Below the pieces are notes generated by a model. The model did not search any database. It was not told the DNA's origin and was given only the letters and a program-made list of their open reading frames with translations. Shown one piece after another: positions 16,267 through 25,134 of a stretch of 64,000 nt of DNA (positions are counted from its first letter, which is position 1; the number at the start of each line of letters is the position of its first letter). The stretch is from Pseudomonas gingeri (GTDB lineage: Bacteria > Pseudomonadota > Gammaproteobacteria > Pseudomonadales > Pseudomonadaceae). The position numbers and the translations under genes are program-made. Where the stretch lies: the NCBI RefSeq assembly GCF_013385425.1, contig NZ_JACAQA010000003.1, positions 186,001-250,000 of the forward strand, read 5' to 3'.

Positions 16267-18813
16267 ATGGAAATCGCCGTGCTGATCTCACGCTTGAACC
16301 ATCAGTGCCGCGACGCCATGGAACGGGCCGCCCAGCGCAGTTGGCAGCGTAACCAGCACTTTGTCGAGATCGAACACCTGATGCTGGAATTGCTGGAGAT
16401 CGAAGGCGGCGACCTGGCTTGCCTGTTGCCGGCGCTGGGGTTGGAGCGCGATCGCCTGGCGAGTGAAATCAATCTCGCCCTGGAGCTGTTCAAGACCGGT
16501 AATACCCGCACACCGACGCTGTCCAAACAACTGCTGGCGCTGATCGAGGACGCCGTGGTCCAGGCCAGCGTGTTCGGCACCACGGGGGTGCGTTCCGGGC
16601 TGCTGTTGCTGGCGCTGCTCGATCGCGACGAATATCGGGCCCTGCTGCAAGGCAGCATCCCGTCATTGCTCGGAATTGCCCGCGATCCGTTGCGCACCCA
16701 GTTCATGGCCTTGACCGAGCACTCCTGTGAAACCGGCCTGCCGGCCCGCCCCGGAAAAGCTTCGTCGCGAGCCGGCGGCGCTGACGCATCATTGCTCGAG
16801 CAGTACACCCAGGACCTCACGGAGGACGCCCGCCAGGGGCGCATCGACCCGATCATCGGCCGCGACGGGGAGATCCGCCAGTGCATCGACATCCTCCTGC
16901 GCCGTCGGCAGAACAACCCGATCCTGGTGGGGGCTCCCGGGGTCGGCAAGACCGCGGTGGTCGAGGGCCTGGCGCTGCGCATTGCCCAAGGGGATGTGCC
17001 GCCGCCCTTGCAGGCGGTCAGCCTGCGGGTACTGGACCTCGGGCTGCTGCAAGCCGGGGCGGGGGTCAAGGGTGAATTCGAACAGCGCCTCAAGGGGGTG
17101 ATCGAAGGCGTGCGTAACGCCGCCGGCAAGATCATCCTGTTTATCGACGAGGCCCATACCCTGATCGGCGCCGGTGCCGCCGAAGGGCAGAACGACGCGG
17201 CCAATCTGCTCAAGCCGGCTTTGGCCCGTGGTGAACTGCGGACCCTGGCCGCCACCACCTGGCTTGAGTACAAGAAATATTTCGAGAAAGACCCGGCGCT
17301 GACCCGACGCTTCCAACTGGTCCAGGTCGAAGAGCCGGACGAGCAGACCGCCATACAAATGTTACGCGCCGTGGCCGGCAAGCTGGAGCAGCACCATGGC
17401 GTCGAAGTACTGGACGCGGCGATCCAGGATGCGGTGAAGCTCAGCCAGCGCTATATCTCCGGGCGGCAACTGCCGGACAAGGCCATCAGCGTGCTCGACA
17501 CCGCCTGTGCCCGGGTGGCACTGGCCCAGCACGACGTGCCGCCTGCCCTGGAAAGCCTGCGGCATCGCCAGGCGGCGACCCATGACGAACTGCAACGCCT
17601 GCGCCGCGAACAGGCCATCGGGCATGATCATGATCTGCGTATCCGGCCGCTCGAACTTCAGGAGCAGGAAGACCGCCAGGCCATCGTCGAACTGGAAACC
17701 CGTTGGCACAAGGAACGCGAGGCCGTGACCGAGTTGCTCAGGGCCCGTCGCGAGATGCTCGCGCTCAACGAAAGCGTCGATCCGAACCGCGATGACGAGG
17801 AACTGGACAACCGTCTCGAACAACTGGCCAGCGAACTGGTGCGCCTGGAAAGTGGCCTGAACGCGATTCGCGAGGACGATCCGCTGGTACCGGAACAGGT
17901 CGACTCGAAAGTCGTCGCCGCGGTGATTGCCGCCTGGACCGGCATTCCACAAGGCAAGGTGCTCGCCGACGAAGCCTATGCCCTGCGCACCCTGGCCGAG
18001 CGCCTCGGCCAACGGGTAATGGGGCAGGGGGCTGCCCTCGGCGCCATCGCCCAACGGCTGCAAGCTTATCGCGCCGGGCTCACCGACCCGCAAAAACCGG
18101 TCGGGGTGTTCCTGCTGCTGGGACCCACCGGCGTGGGCAAGACCGAGACCGCCTATGCCCTGGCCGATGCGCTGTACGGTGGCGAGCGCAATCTGATCAG
18201 CATCAACCTTTCCGAATACCAGGAAGCCCATACCGTCAGCCAGCTCAAGGGCGCGCCGCCGGGCTACGTCGGTTATGGCAGCGGCGGCGTATTGACCGAG
18301 GCGGTACGGCGCAAGCCCTACAGCGTGGTCTTGCTGGACGAAATCGAAAAAGCCCATCCGGACGTGCTCGAAGCCTTCTATAACGTGTTTGACAAAGGCC
18401 TTATGGAGGATGGCAGCGGCCTGGTGGTCGACTTCAAGAACACCGTGATGCTGGCGACCAGCAATGTCGGGGCGGAACTGATCCTCGACAGCGCCGTTGA
18501 GCAACAAACCGCCGAAGCCTTCAACCAGCAGTTGCACACTGTGTTGTTGCAGGCGTTTCGCCCGGCCTTTCTGGCACGCATGACCGTGGTACCGTATCGC
18601 GCCCTGGATGAGGTGACCCTGGAAGGGATTGTCCTGGCCAAGCTGGAGAAACTGCGCGCGCGCTACCTGGCGGCCACCGGCAAGCGTTTCGACTACGACG
18701 ATGGCATCGTCAAGGCCGTGCTGGCCCGTTGCAGTGCCGCTGGCGCGCGGGATGTGGAACATGTACTGATGGAACAGGTGGCAGGGCAGCTGGCGCAATG
18801 GGTGCTGGAATGA
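16267..18813 (+). CDS. tssH: Type VI sheath-recycling ATPase TssH (ClpV)
   Basis: The 848-residue AAA+ protein has an N-terminal Clp repeat domain, first Walker A GAPGVGKT with a FIDEAH Walker B, a middle coiled-coil domain rich in Glu/Arg, and a second Walker A GPTGVGKTE with a LLDEIEKAHP Walker B. ClpV disassembles contracted TssB-TssC sheaths. Both ATPase sites look intact, in contrast to TssM in this cluster. The start at 16267 lies one base after the tssG stop and follows GGAAGTG. Confidence 0.96.
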   Translation: MEIAVLISRLNHQCRDAMERAAQRSWQRNQHFVEIEHLMLELLEIEGGDLACLLPALGLERDRLASEINLALELFKTGNTRTPTLSKQLLALIEDAVVQASVFGTTGVRSGLLLLALLDRDEYRALLQGSIPSLLGIARDPLRTQFMALTEHSCETGLPARPGKASSRAGGADASLLEQYTQDLTEDARQGRIDPIIGRDGEIRQCIDILLRRRQNNPILVGAPGVGKTAVVEGLALRIAQGDVPPPLQAVSLRVLDLGLLQAGAGVKGEFEQRLKGVIEGVRNAAGKIILFIDEAHTLIGAGAAEGQNDAANLLKPALARGELRTLAATTWLEYKKYFEKDPALTRRFQLVQVEEPDEQTAIQMLRAVAGKLEQHHGVEVLDAAIQDAVKLSQRYISGRQLPDKAISVLDTACARVALAQHDVPPALESLRHRQAATHDELQRLRREQAIGHDHDLRIRPLELQEQEDRQAIVELETRWHKEREAVTELLRARREMLALNESVDPNRDDEELDNRLEQLASELVRLESGLNAIREDDPLVPEQVDSKVVAAVIAAWTGIPQGKVLADEAYALRTLAERLGQRVMGQGAALGAIAQRLQAYRAGLTDPQKPVGVFLLLGPTGVGKTETAYALADALYGGERNLISINLSEYQEAHTVSQLKGAPPGYVGYGSGGVLTEAVRRKPYSVVLLDEIEKAHPDVLEAFYNVFDKGLMEDGSGLVVDFKNTVMLATSNVGAELILDSAVEQQTAEAFNQQLHTVLLQAFRPAFLARMTVVPYRALDEVTLEGIVLAKLEKLRARYLAATGKRFDYDDGIVKAVLARCSAAGARDVEHVLMEQVAGQLAQWVLE

Positions 18814-18848
18814 ATACAGGTAGTCAAAGATGATCCTCAAGGAAAACC

Positions 18849-20855
18849 ATGCCCCGTCCCACTGATACCAACACCTCGCTGTCGTTGAGCGGTGCGGTCA
18901 TGGCGCCGTTGTTCCCCGAAACCCTGAGCGGCGAAGAGTCCCTGAACCAACTGGGCGAGTTCAGCGTCACCGGTTACAGCAGCGAGACAGTGGCCATGGC
19001 CAGCGCCGTGGCCACCCATGTGACCCTGACCCTGCATAACGACGCGCTGAAGCGTCCCGTGGATGGGCTTTGCGCGCAGATTCGCCAGCTACCGGCCGAT
19101 GCCACCGCCGAGCGCTATAGCCTGCAACTGCGCCCGTGGCTCTGGTGGCTGACCCTGGCCAGCAACAACCGGGTGTACCAGAACCTGCCCACCAGCGATA
19201 TCGTCACCAGTATCTTCAAGGCCCATGGCTTCAGCGACTACGAGTTGAAGCTTTCCGGCACCTACGAACCGCGCGAATACTGCATCCAGTACGGCGAGAC
19301 CGATTTCGCCTTTGTCTGCAGGTTGCTGGAGGAGGAGGGGATCTTCTGGTTTTTCAGCCATGCCGAAGGGCGGCATACCCTGATATTGGCGGACAGCAAC
19401 AGCGCCTTTGTCGCCTGCCCGAACGGTGCCAGCATCGCCTATCTTGGCCAGCAGATCGGCAATCGGGAGTTGCAGGGCATCCGCTCGGCGCAAATCAGCC
19501 AGCAAGCGGTATCCGGGGTCTACAGTGCCACCGACTATCAGTTCGTCACCCCCACCACTTCGTTGTACGGCCGCGCTGAAGCCGAGTCAGGACCTCTGTC
19601 GGTCTATGAACACCCCGGTGGCTACACCGCCAAGGCGCGGGGCGATGCCCTGGGCAAACAGCGCATGGACGCCCTGCGTACCCAGGCGCTGCGGCTGATC
19701 GGTGAAAGCGATTGCCGTTGGTTGCAGCCCGGCTACACCTTCGCCCTGACCGGGCACGACGACAGCAGCGCGAACATTGAATGGCTGTTGACCTCGGTCA
19801 GCCATGAGGCCAGTCACGAACACTATCGCAATCGCTTCGAGGCGGTTCCCAAGAGCGTCAACTATCGGCCCCTGCGCCTGACCCCGAAGCCGACCATGCA
19901 TACCCAGACGGCCAGGGTGGTGGGCAAGGACGGCGAGGACATCTGGACCGACGAGTACGGGCGGATAAAGGTCCAGTTCACCTGGGACCGCGAGGGTGAA
20001 AAGAACGAGAACAGTTCGTGCTGGGTCCGCGTAGCCCAAGGCTGGACCGGCAAGGGCTTCGGCATGCAGTTCATTCCACGCATCGGCCAGGAAGTGGTGG
20101 TGACCTTTATCGACGGCGACCCGGACCGCCCTCTGGTCACCGCCTGTATCTACAACGGCGAAAACACGCTGCCCTATGCCTTGCCGGCCAACCAGACCCA
20201 GTCCGGGATCAAGACCCAGTCTTCCAAGGGCGGCGAGGGCTTCAACGAACTGCGTTTCGAGGACAAGAAAGACGCGGAGGAGGTCTTTCTCCAGGCGCAG
20301 AAGGACCTCAAGTTCAATGTACTCAACGACACCACCGCCACCGTCGGCCACGACGAAACCCTCACGGTGCAGAATGCCCGTACGCGCACGGTCAAGGAAG
20401 GCGATGAAACCGTCACCCTGGAAAAGGGCAAGCGTACGGTGACCCTGCAGACCGGCAGCGACACCCTGGACGTCAAGGGCGATCGTACACTCAAGGTCGG
20501 CGGCGACCAGACCCACACCACCAGTGGCAACTACAGCCACACGGTGAGCGGCAATTACCAACTGACCGTGGACGGCAACCTCACCATCAAGGTGACCGGT
20601 ACCCTGACCCTGCAAAGTGGCGGCGATTTCACGGCGAAGAGCGACGCCAATCTCAGCGCCAAGGCCGGTATGGCCCTGAGCAACCAGGCTGGTACGGCCT
20701 TGAGCAACAAAGCCGGGACCTCACTGGAAAACAAGGCCGGTACCACGCTGACCAACGACGCCGGCGTCAGCCTGATGAACAAGGGCGGTGCCGAGCAGAC
20801 CGTGGACGGCGGTGCGATGCTGACCATCAAGGGCGGCCTGGTCAAGGTCAACTGA
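18849..20855 (+). CDS. vgrG: Type VI spike protein VgrG (TssI)
   Basis: The 668-residue protein contains the gp27-like N-terminal half (EYCIQYGETDFAFVCRLLEEEGI), the gp5 OB-fold (DEYGRIKVQFTWDREG, WVRVAQGWTGKG) and a C-terminal beta-helix needle with repeats such as GTALSNKAG ending in VKVN. There is no added toxin domain after the needle, so effectors must bind as separate cargo or through the PAAR tip. It sits 35 bp after tssH and 9 bp before the YwqK-like gene. Confidence 0.95.
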   Translation: MPRPTDTNTSLSLSGAVMAPLFPETLSGEESLNQLGEFSVTGYSSETVAMASAVATHVTLTLHNDALKRPVDGLCAQIRQLPADATAERYSLQLRPWLWWLTLASNNRVYQNLPTSDIVTSIFKAHGFSDYELKLSGTYEPREYCIQYGETDFAFVCRLLEEEGIFWFFSHAEGRHTLILADSNSAFVACPNGASIAYLGQQIGNRELQGIRSAQISQQAVSGVYSATDYQFVTPTTSLYGRAEAESGPLSVYEHPGGYTAKARGDALGKQRMDALRTQALRLIGESDCRWLQPGYTFALTGHDDSSANIEWLLTSVSHEASHEHYRNRFEAVPKSVNYRPLRLTPKPTMHTQTARVVGKDGEDIWTDEYGRIKVQFTWDREGEKNENSSCWVRVAQGWTGKGFGMQFIPRIGQEVVVTFIDGDPDRPLVTACIYNGENTLPYALPANQTQSGIKTQSSKGGEGFNELRFEDKKDAEEVFLQAQKDLKFNVLNDTTATVGHDETLTVQNARTRTVKEGDETVTLEKGKRTVTLQTGSDTLDVKGDRTLKVGGDQTHTTSGNYSHTVSGNYQLTVDGNLTIKVTGTLTLQSGGDFTAKSDANLSAKAGMALSNQAGTALSNKAGTSLENKAGTTLTNDAGVSLMNKGGAEQTVDGGAMLTIKGGLVKVN

Positions 20856-20864
20856 GGAGGGGAT

Positions 20865-21410
20865 ATGGACAAACCAGCCAAGGTTGAAGTCGTCAGCGGC
20901 GACAGTACTCTCAACGCCACCCTGATCGGTGGCCAGTTGGAAGGCCCGGCCCGGGTGAGCGAAAGTGGTCGCCCGCAGGCAGTGCTCAGTTATAGCCAGG
21001 GCACGCTGGAGGGGCCGATGGTGATTTATCACCCCAACGGCCAGCCTTCGGCACGGCTGAATTTCCGCAAGGATAAACTCGACGGCCAGGCGGTGTTCCA
21101 CAACCCGCAAGGCGCCTTGATCCGCGAGGCGCAATACCGCGCCGGCTTGCTGCACGGGCAGGTGCTCAGTTACTTCGAAGACGGCACGCTGGCGTCTCGC
21201 GAACACTATCAGCAGGGGCAATTGCAGGGGCTTTACCAGCGATTCCATGGCAATGGCCAGCTGGCGGCGCGGATTGAATACGACAAAGGTCAACCGCAGG
21301 ACGGCGCACAATCCTATGCCGCGGATGGACGGCCACTCGATGAATCGGGAAAACCCATGGCGCGTTGGAAAGCCTGGTGGTTGAAATGGCGGCAGCCGCC
21401 CGATGCCTGA
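20865..21410 (+). CDS. YwqK/MORN-like repeat protein downstream of vgrG
   Basis: The 181-residue protein is built of about five MORN-2-type repeats with the pattern G-x-x-x-x-Y/F-x-x-x-G-x-L/P-x-x-x-x-x-Y (for example FEDGTLASREHYQQGQLQG). Such repeats define the YwqK antitoxin-like family. The C terminus is basic and Trp-rich (RWKAWWLKWRQ). It lies 9 bp after vgrG with a GAGGAGGGGAT ribosome binding site. It could be a chaperone, an immunity-like protein or cargo for the VgrG/DUF4280 tip. No linked toxin is visible. Confidence 0.75.
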   Translation: MDKPAKVEVVSGDSTLNATLIGGQLEGPARVSESGRPQAVLSYSQGTLEGPMVIYHPNGQPSARLNFRKDKLDGQAVFHNPQGALIREAQYRAGLLHGQVLSYFEDGTLASREHYQQGQLQGLYQRFHGNGQLAARIEYDKGQPQDGAQSYAADGRPLDESGKPMARWKAWWLKWRQPPDA

Positions 21411-21806
21411 TCAGGGAATCAGCATCTGCACCTGGCCCGGGAAGAGGATCTTGATCACCCCGGCCCAGTTGCACATCAGCGTGCTGTTGGCATCCAGCGC
21501 GGGCATCGGCCCCAGCAGCATGGTCGGCGCACCACCGGGTATCCAGGGCGCGACGGTCACGGGAATACAGGGCATGGGCACCAGCACCCCGAGTGCCGCC
21601 GCCGTTGCGGCCACCACCATGGGGTTGGCCAGGCTCTGGCACATGCCGAAGGGCATGATGTTGACCAGGGGAATATGGTCCATGAGATTCGCTGCAGGCA
21701 TACCAGACACCAGGGTGCGGTTCTGCGGCAGTACGTTGAGCACGCCGGGCGCCAGGCCGAAGGTGCATTGCAGGGTAGCGCCGGAACAGACTTGGGGACA
21801 GCCCAT
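21411..21806 (-). CDS. DUF4280 PAAR-like protein
   Basis: The 131-residue protein matches the DUF4280 family: start MGCPQVCSGATLQCTFG, then repeated Pro/Gly/Cys-rich strands (PGGAPTMLLGP). DUF4280 proteins act as PAAR-like tips on VgrG-type spikes. It is transcribed toward the vgrG/ywqK operon and its stop abuts the ywqK stop. It is the only PAAR-type protein in this cluster, so it probably completes the spike. Confidence 0.82.
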   Translation of the reverse strand: MGCPQVCSGATLQCTFGLAPGVLNVLPQNRTLVSGMPAANLMDHIPLVNIMPFGMCQSLANPMVVAATAAALGVLVPMPCIPVTVAPWIPGGAPTMLLGPMPALDANSTLMCNWAGVIKILFPGQVQMLIP

Positions 21807-21844
21807 GTAAAACCCCCTATGACGGCTGCCGAGTATAGGTTCGT

Positions 21845-21873
21845 GGGGCTGTGCGCAACAAGCGCACAGCCCC
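21845..21873. terminator. Perfect 12-bp stem-loop
   Basis: GGGGCTGTGCGC (21845-21856) pairs perfectly with GCGCACAGCCCC (21862-21873) around the loop AACAA. It lies between two leftward genes, after the coiled-coil gene and before the DUF4280 start. There is no T-run on the - strand after the stem, so it may be a Rho-assisted terminator or an mRNA 3'-end stabiliser. Confidence 0.6.
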
Positions 21874-21908
21874 GAAAAATCGCGGACAACCGAAATCGAA
21901 AGAGGGGG

Positions 21909-22265
21909 TCAAGCTGACCGGGCCAGTAGCTCAAATCCCATTTTCAGGATCGGTACCGCGACACAGATGAAGATCAGGCCAAACTGCCAGCGCAGGATTT
22001 TGTTCTGCGACTCCAATCCCGAAATGGAGGCGCGCAGTTCAGCGCCTTGTTCCTTGATCAGTGCGCGCAGTTCGACACCTTGCTCCCTGATGGCGGAACC
22101 CAGCTCCGAGATGGATGCTTTCAGGTGCGTCTCGGTTTGTTGCAAGTCAGATTTTGACGCGAGATTTTCCACATCGGCCTCCCAGGCATTTACAACTGCC
22201 TTGGCCTTGTTCGCCGGAATGGTGGCAGCTGTCAGTGCATCGTATAAGGTGAGCGATAGTTTCAT
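21909..22265 (-). CDS. Small coiled-coil membrane protein (DUF1640-like)
   Basis: The 118-residue product has an N-terminal part with KAKAVVNAWEADVE, a central coiled coil of heptad-like repeats (EQGVELRALIKEQGAELRASI), and a single C-terminal membrane helix at about residues 94-113 (FGLIFICVAVPIL). This is the layout of DUF1640/CCDC90-like proteins, which are poorly characterised. A strong AGGAGG precedes two adjacent ATGs; the second (22265) has better spacing. It belongs neither to the T6SS nor to rlhA by operon structure. Confidence 0.72.
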   Translation of the reverse strand: MKLSLTLYDALTAATIPANKAKAVVNAWEADVENLASKSDLQQTETHLKASISELGSAIREQGVELRALIKEQGAELRASISGLESQNKILRWQFGLIFICVAVPILKMGFELLARSA

Positions 22266-22514
22266 CATGCCTCCTGCAATTGACCCGCGACCTGGAGGCA
22301 TCCTCTGACGGCGGCCGCAAGGGGTTGTAGCCGTCAACGTAGCCTTCCTGGCCGAGTGCTGTGAACAACAGCGATCCAGCCCGTATGCTCGACTAAACCT
22401 GTTGGGAGAGATAGTCGGACTTTTCCTGGGGTTGCGTAGGCTTGGGCATCGCGTGGGAGCGTATTCAGGAGCGACCCCGGGCCGATGTCTTGCCACATGA
22501 CTCAAACGTCTGAA

Positions 22515-22536
22515 AACGGGGAGTTTGCTCCCCGTT
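22515..22536 (-). terminator. Rho-independent terminator of rlhA
   Basis: AACGGGGAG (22515-22523) pairs with CTCCCCGTT (22528-22536) around a 4-base loop, giving a 9-bp stem. On the - strand the stem runs into GTTTTC, a short U-tract. It lies 22 bp past the rlhA stop codon. Confidence 0.8.
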
Positions 22537-22558
22537 CTTGTGTCAAACAGTCATGGCC

Positions 22559-24559
22559 TCAGTGCGGCGCCCGATGAATCGTCTTGAGCAGATCTTCAGG
22601 ACTGATATGCCCAACGACTTGCTGCACGCCGCTGCCTGGTAGCGGCAGGTCAAGGATATGCCCCTTGATCTTGCCGACCACATGCATCTCGCAAGGCTTG
22701 CAGTCGAACTTCAGCGTCAGCACCTCGTCACCGTGGATCAGCTGCATCGGCGCGACCTTGGTGCGCACGCCCGTCACACCCTTGGCCTGCTTGGGGCAGA
22801 GGTTGAAGGAGAAGCGCAGGCAGTGCTTGGTGATCATCACCGGCACTTCACCGGTCTCCTCGTGCGCCTCGAAAGCCGCGTCGATCAGCTTGACGCCGTG
22901 ACGGTGATAGAAGTCGCGGGCCTTCTGGTTGTAGACGTTGGCCAGGAACGACAGATGCGACTCAGGGTACACCGGTGGCGGCGTGGTCTCGGCCTTGCGG
23001 CTGCCCCGTGGGTGCGCGGCAATACGGGCCACGGTCAGCGCTTCGATCACTTCACGGCGCAAGGTCTTGAGCTGCGAATTAGGAATGAAATACGCCTGTG
23101 GCGCATCCAGCTTGATATCCGTGGCGTGGTACTGGGTGGTGCCCAGTTGACCGAGCAGGTCCTGCAGTTGTTCCAGGGCCTGTTCCGGTTTGTTGGCCAG
23201 ACCGAACGGACCGTCCAGGGCAACGCTGGCGCTGACGCCTTCTTCGCTGGTGGCGGTCAGTTCCAGGCGTTCTTCGCGCAGACGAGCCTCCCACGAAAGG
23301 CCGATCCGGCGTTCAGCGGAGGTCTTGAGCAGGGCTTGCTGCCAGTTGTGGTCCAGGTTACGGCTCAGCGGATGGTTCGGCCGCAGGTTGTGCAGCCCGG
23401 CCGGCATCTCGTTGGGTTCGACGCGATAGCGATAGCGCTTCTCGCCATCTTCTTCGAATTCGCCCTTGGGTTCGGCGATGTTGGCGCGGAAGCCCACTAC
23501 CTCGCGCTTGACCTGCACATTGAGGCCGTCGCCGTTGGACAGCGGCTCATGGGTCACCACCTGCATATCGCGCTTGCCGACTTTCTCCACCACGCCCACC
23601 GGCAGGCCGGTGAAGGTTGGGGTGTCGAAGGCGCCAATGTCGATCTTGCGATCACTGACAAAGTAGTCGGTGCTGCCACGATGGAAGGTTTTCTCCGGAT
23701 CGGGCAAGAAGAAATGCGCGGTACGACCACTGGAAGCACGGGCCAGGTCCGGGCGGTCTTCGAGGACGTCGTCCAGGCGCTGGCGGTAGTAGGCGGTGAT
23801 GTTTTTCACATAGCCCATGTCCTTGTAGCGCCCCTCGATCTTGAACGAGCGCACGCCGGCTTCAACCAGGGCGCGAATGTTGGCGCTCTGGTTGTTGTCC
23901 TTCATCGACAGCAGGTGTTTCTCAAAGGCAACCACACGACCCTGGTCATCTTTCAGGGTGTAGGGCAGGCGACAGGCCTGGGAGCAATCGCCACGGTTGG
24001 CGCTACGGCCATTCTGCGCGTGGGAGATATTGCATTGACCGGAGAACGCCACGCACAACGCGCCGTGAATGAAGAACTCGACTGCGGCATCGGTCTCGTC
24101 GGCGATGGCGCGGATCTCTTGCAGGTTCAGCTCGCGGGCCAGTACCAGCTGCGAGAAGCCGGCCTGGTCGAGGAACTTCGCCCGTGCCAGGGTGCGGATA
24201 TCGGTCTGGGTACTGGCATGCAGCTCGATGGGCGGAATATCCAGCTCCATCACGCCCAGGTCCTGGACGATCAAGGCGTCGACGCCGGCATCGTAGAGCT
24301 GATGGATCAGCTTGCGGGCCGGTTCCAGCTCGTTGTCGTGCAGGATCGTGTTGATCGTGGTGAACACCCGGGCGTGGTAACGACGGGCGAACTCCACCAA
24401 TCCGGCGATATCGCTCACTTCGTTGCAGGCGTTGTGGCGCGCGCCGAAGCTCGGGCCGCCGATATACACGGCATCAGCGCCATGCAGGATGGCCTCGCGG
24501 GCGATGGCTACGTCGCGGGCGGGGCTGAGCAATTCCAGGTGATGCTTGGGTAGGGACAT
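22559..24559 (-). CDS. rlhA: 23S rRNA C2501 hydroxylase RlhA (U32 peptidase-like, YdcP)
   Basis: The 666-residue protein has the U32 family N-terminal TIM-barrel-like part (ELLSPARD, GADAVYIGGPSFGAR, VFFIHGALCVAFSGQC) with the cysteine motifs SGQCNIS and CSQACRLPY. It adds the long C-terminal region with the DUF3656-type segment seen in E. coli RlhA (YdcP, about 650 residues). The shorter relative TrhP/YegQ (about 450) lacks this region. RlhA makes 5-hydroxycytidine in 23S rRNA. C-terminal Cys residues (LCPKQAKG, CKPCEMH) are also family features. Confidence 0.85.
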   Translation of the reverse strand: MSLPKHHLELLSPARDVAIAREAILHGADAVYIGGPSFGARHNACNEVSDIAGLVEFARRYHARVFTTINTILHDNELEPARKLIHQLYDAGVDALIVQDLGVMELDIPPIELHASTQTDIRTLARAKFLDQAGFSQLVLARELNLQEIRAIADETDAAVEFFIHGALCVAFSGQCNISHAQNGRSANRGDCSQACRLPYTLKDDQGRVVAFEKHLLSMKDNNQSANIRALVEAGVRSFKIEGRYKDMGYVKNITAYYRQRLDDVLEDRPDLARASSGRTAHFFLPDPEKTFHRGSTDYFVSDRKIDIGAFDTPTFTGLPVGVVEKVGKRDMQVVTHEPLSNGDGLNVQVKREVVGFRANIAEPKGEFEEDGEKRYRYRVEPNEMPAGLHNLRPNHPLSRNLDHNWQQALLKTSAERRIGLSWEARLREERLELTATSEEGVSASVALDGPFGLANKPEQALEQLQDLLGQLGTTQYHATDIKLDAPQAYFIPNSQLKTLRREVIEALTVARIAAHPRGSRKAETTPPPVYPESHLSFLANVYNQKARDFYHRHGVKLIDAAFEAHEETGEVPVMITKHCLRFSFNLCPKQAKGVTGVRTKVAPMQLIHGDEVLTLKFDCKPCEMHVVGKIKGHILDLPLPGSGVQQVVGHISPEDLLKTIHRAPH

Positions 24560-24681
24560 GTTTTTTTAGTCAGGCTTCACGGTCAAGGCGTGCATTGTAG
24601 CGGCGAAACGCCTGACCGACACCCGAATGCTGCCAGTCGGCGACCACTCGCTGAGCGCGGCCGCCGGATAAAGCCGCGAAC

Positions 24682-25062
24682 TCAGCCCTTGGCGGCCATC
24701 GCGGTGACTTCCACCCGCATGCCTTCGACCGCCAGGGCCGCCACGCCAACGGCTGCGCGCACCGGCCAGGGCTTGGCGAAGAAGCGTTTATAGACTTCGT
24801 TGAAGGCGGGGCGATCGGCGATGTCGGTGAGGTAGATGGTCAGGTGCAGAACCCGGTCCATGGAACTGCCGGCTTTTTCCAGTGCCACTTTGAGCGCCTG
24901 TAGCGTGCACTCGCTCTGCAGGGTGATGTCGCCCAGTTCCAGGCTGCCGTCGGCACGGGTAGGGATCTGGGTGGAGACCAGCAGGCCGCCGAAACCGGCA
25001 ACATCGGAGGAGATGGAATCCGCGTCGGGGTCGGGAAGGAAGGTAATGTCTTGGTTCGCCAT
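24682..25062 (-). CDS. RidA family protein
   Basis: The 126-residue protein has the RidA/YjgF fold pattern: VAGFGGLLVSTQIP, LQALKVALEKAGSSMDRVLHLTIYLTD, and the C-terminal RAAVGVAALAVEGMRVEVTAMA. RidA proteins hydrolyse reactive enamines and imines. The catalytic Arg of true RidA corresponds here to R in VRAAVGV. Several RidA subfamilies exist and I cannot tell which one this is. Confidence 0.85.
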   Translation of the reverse strand: MANQDITFLPDPDADSISSDVAGFGGLLVSTQIPTRADGSLELGDITLQSECTLQALKVALEKAGSSMDRVLHLTIYLTDIADRPAFNEVYKRFFAKPWPVRAAVGVAALAVEGMRVEVTAMAAKG

Positions 25063-25134
25063 GAAATTCTCTTGCTTGAGGTGGGATAGGCGGATTATGC
25101 CGATTTGCCCGGCTACTCCGCCATCCGCCTGGCG

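Noticed and set aside
22658..24553. Long antisense open frame opposite rlhA (631 codons)
   Set aside because: Shadow of rlhA; no domain pattern and biased composition.
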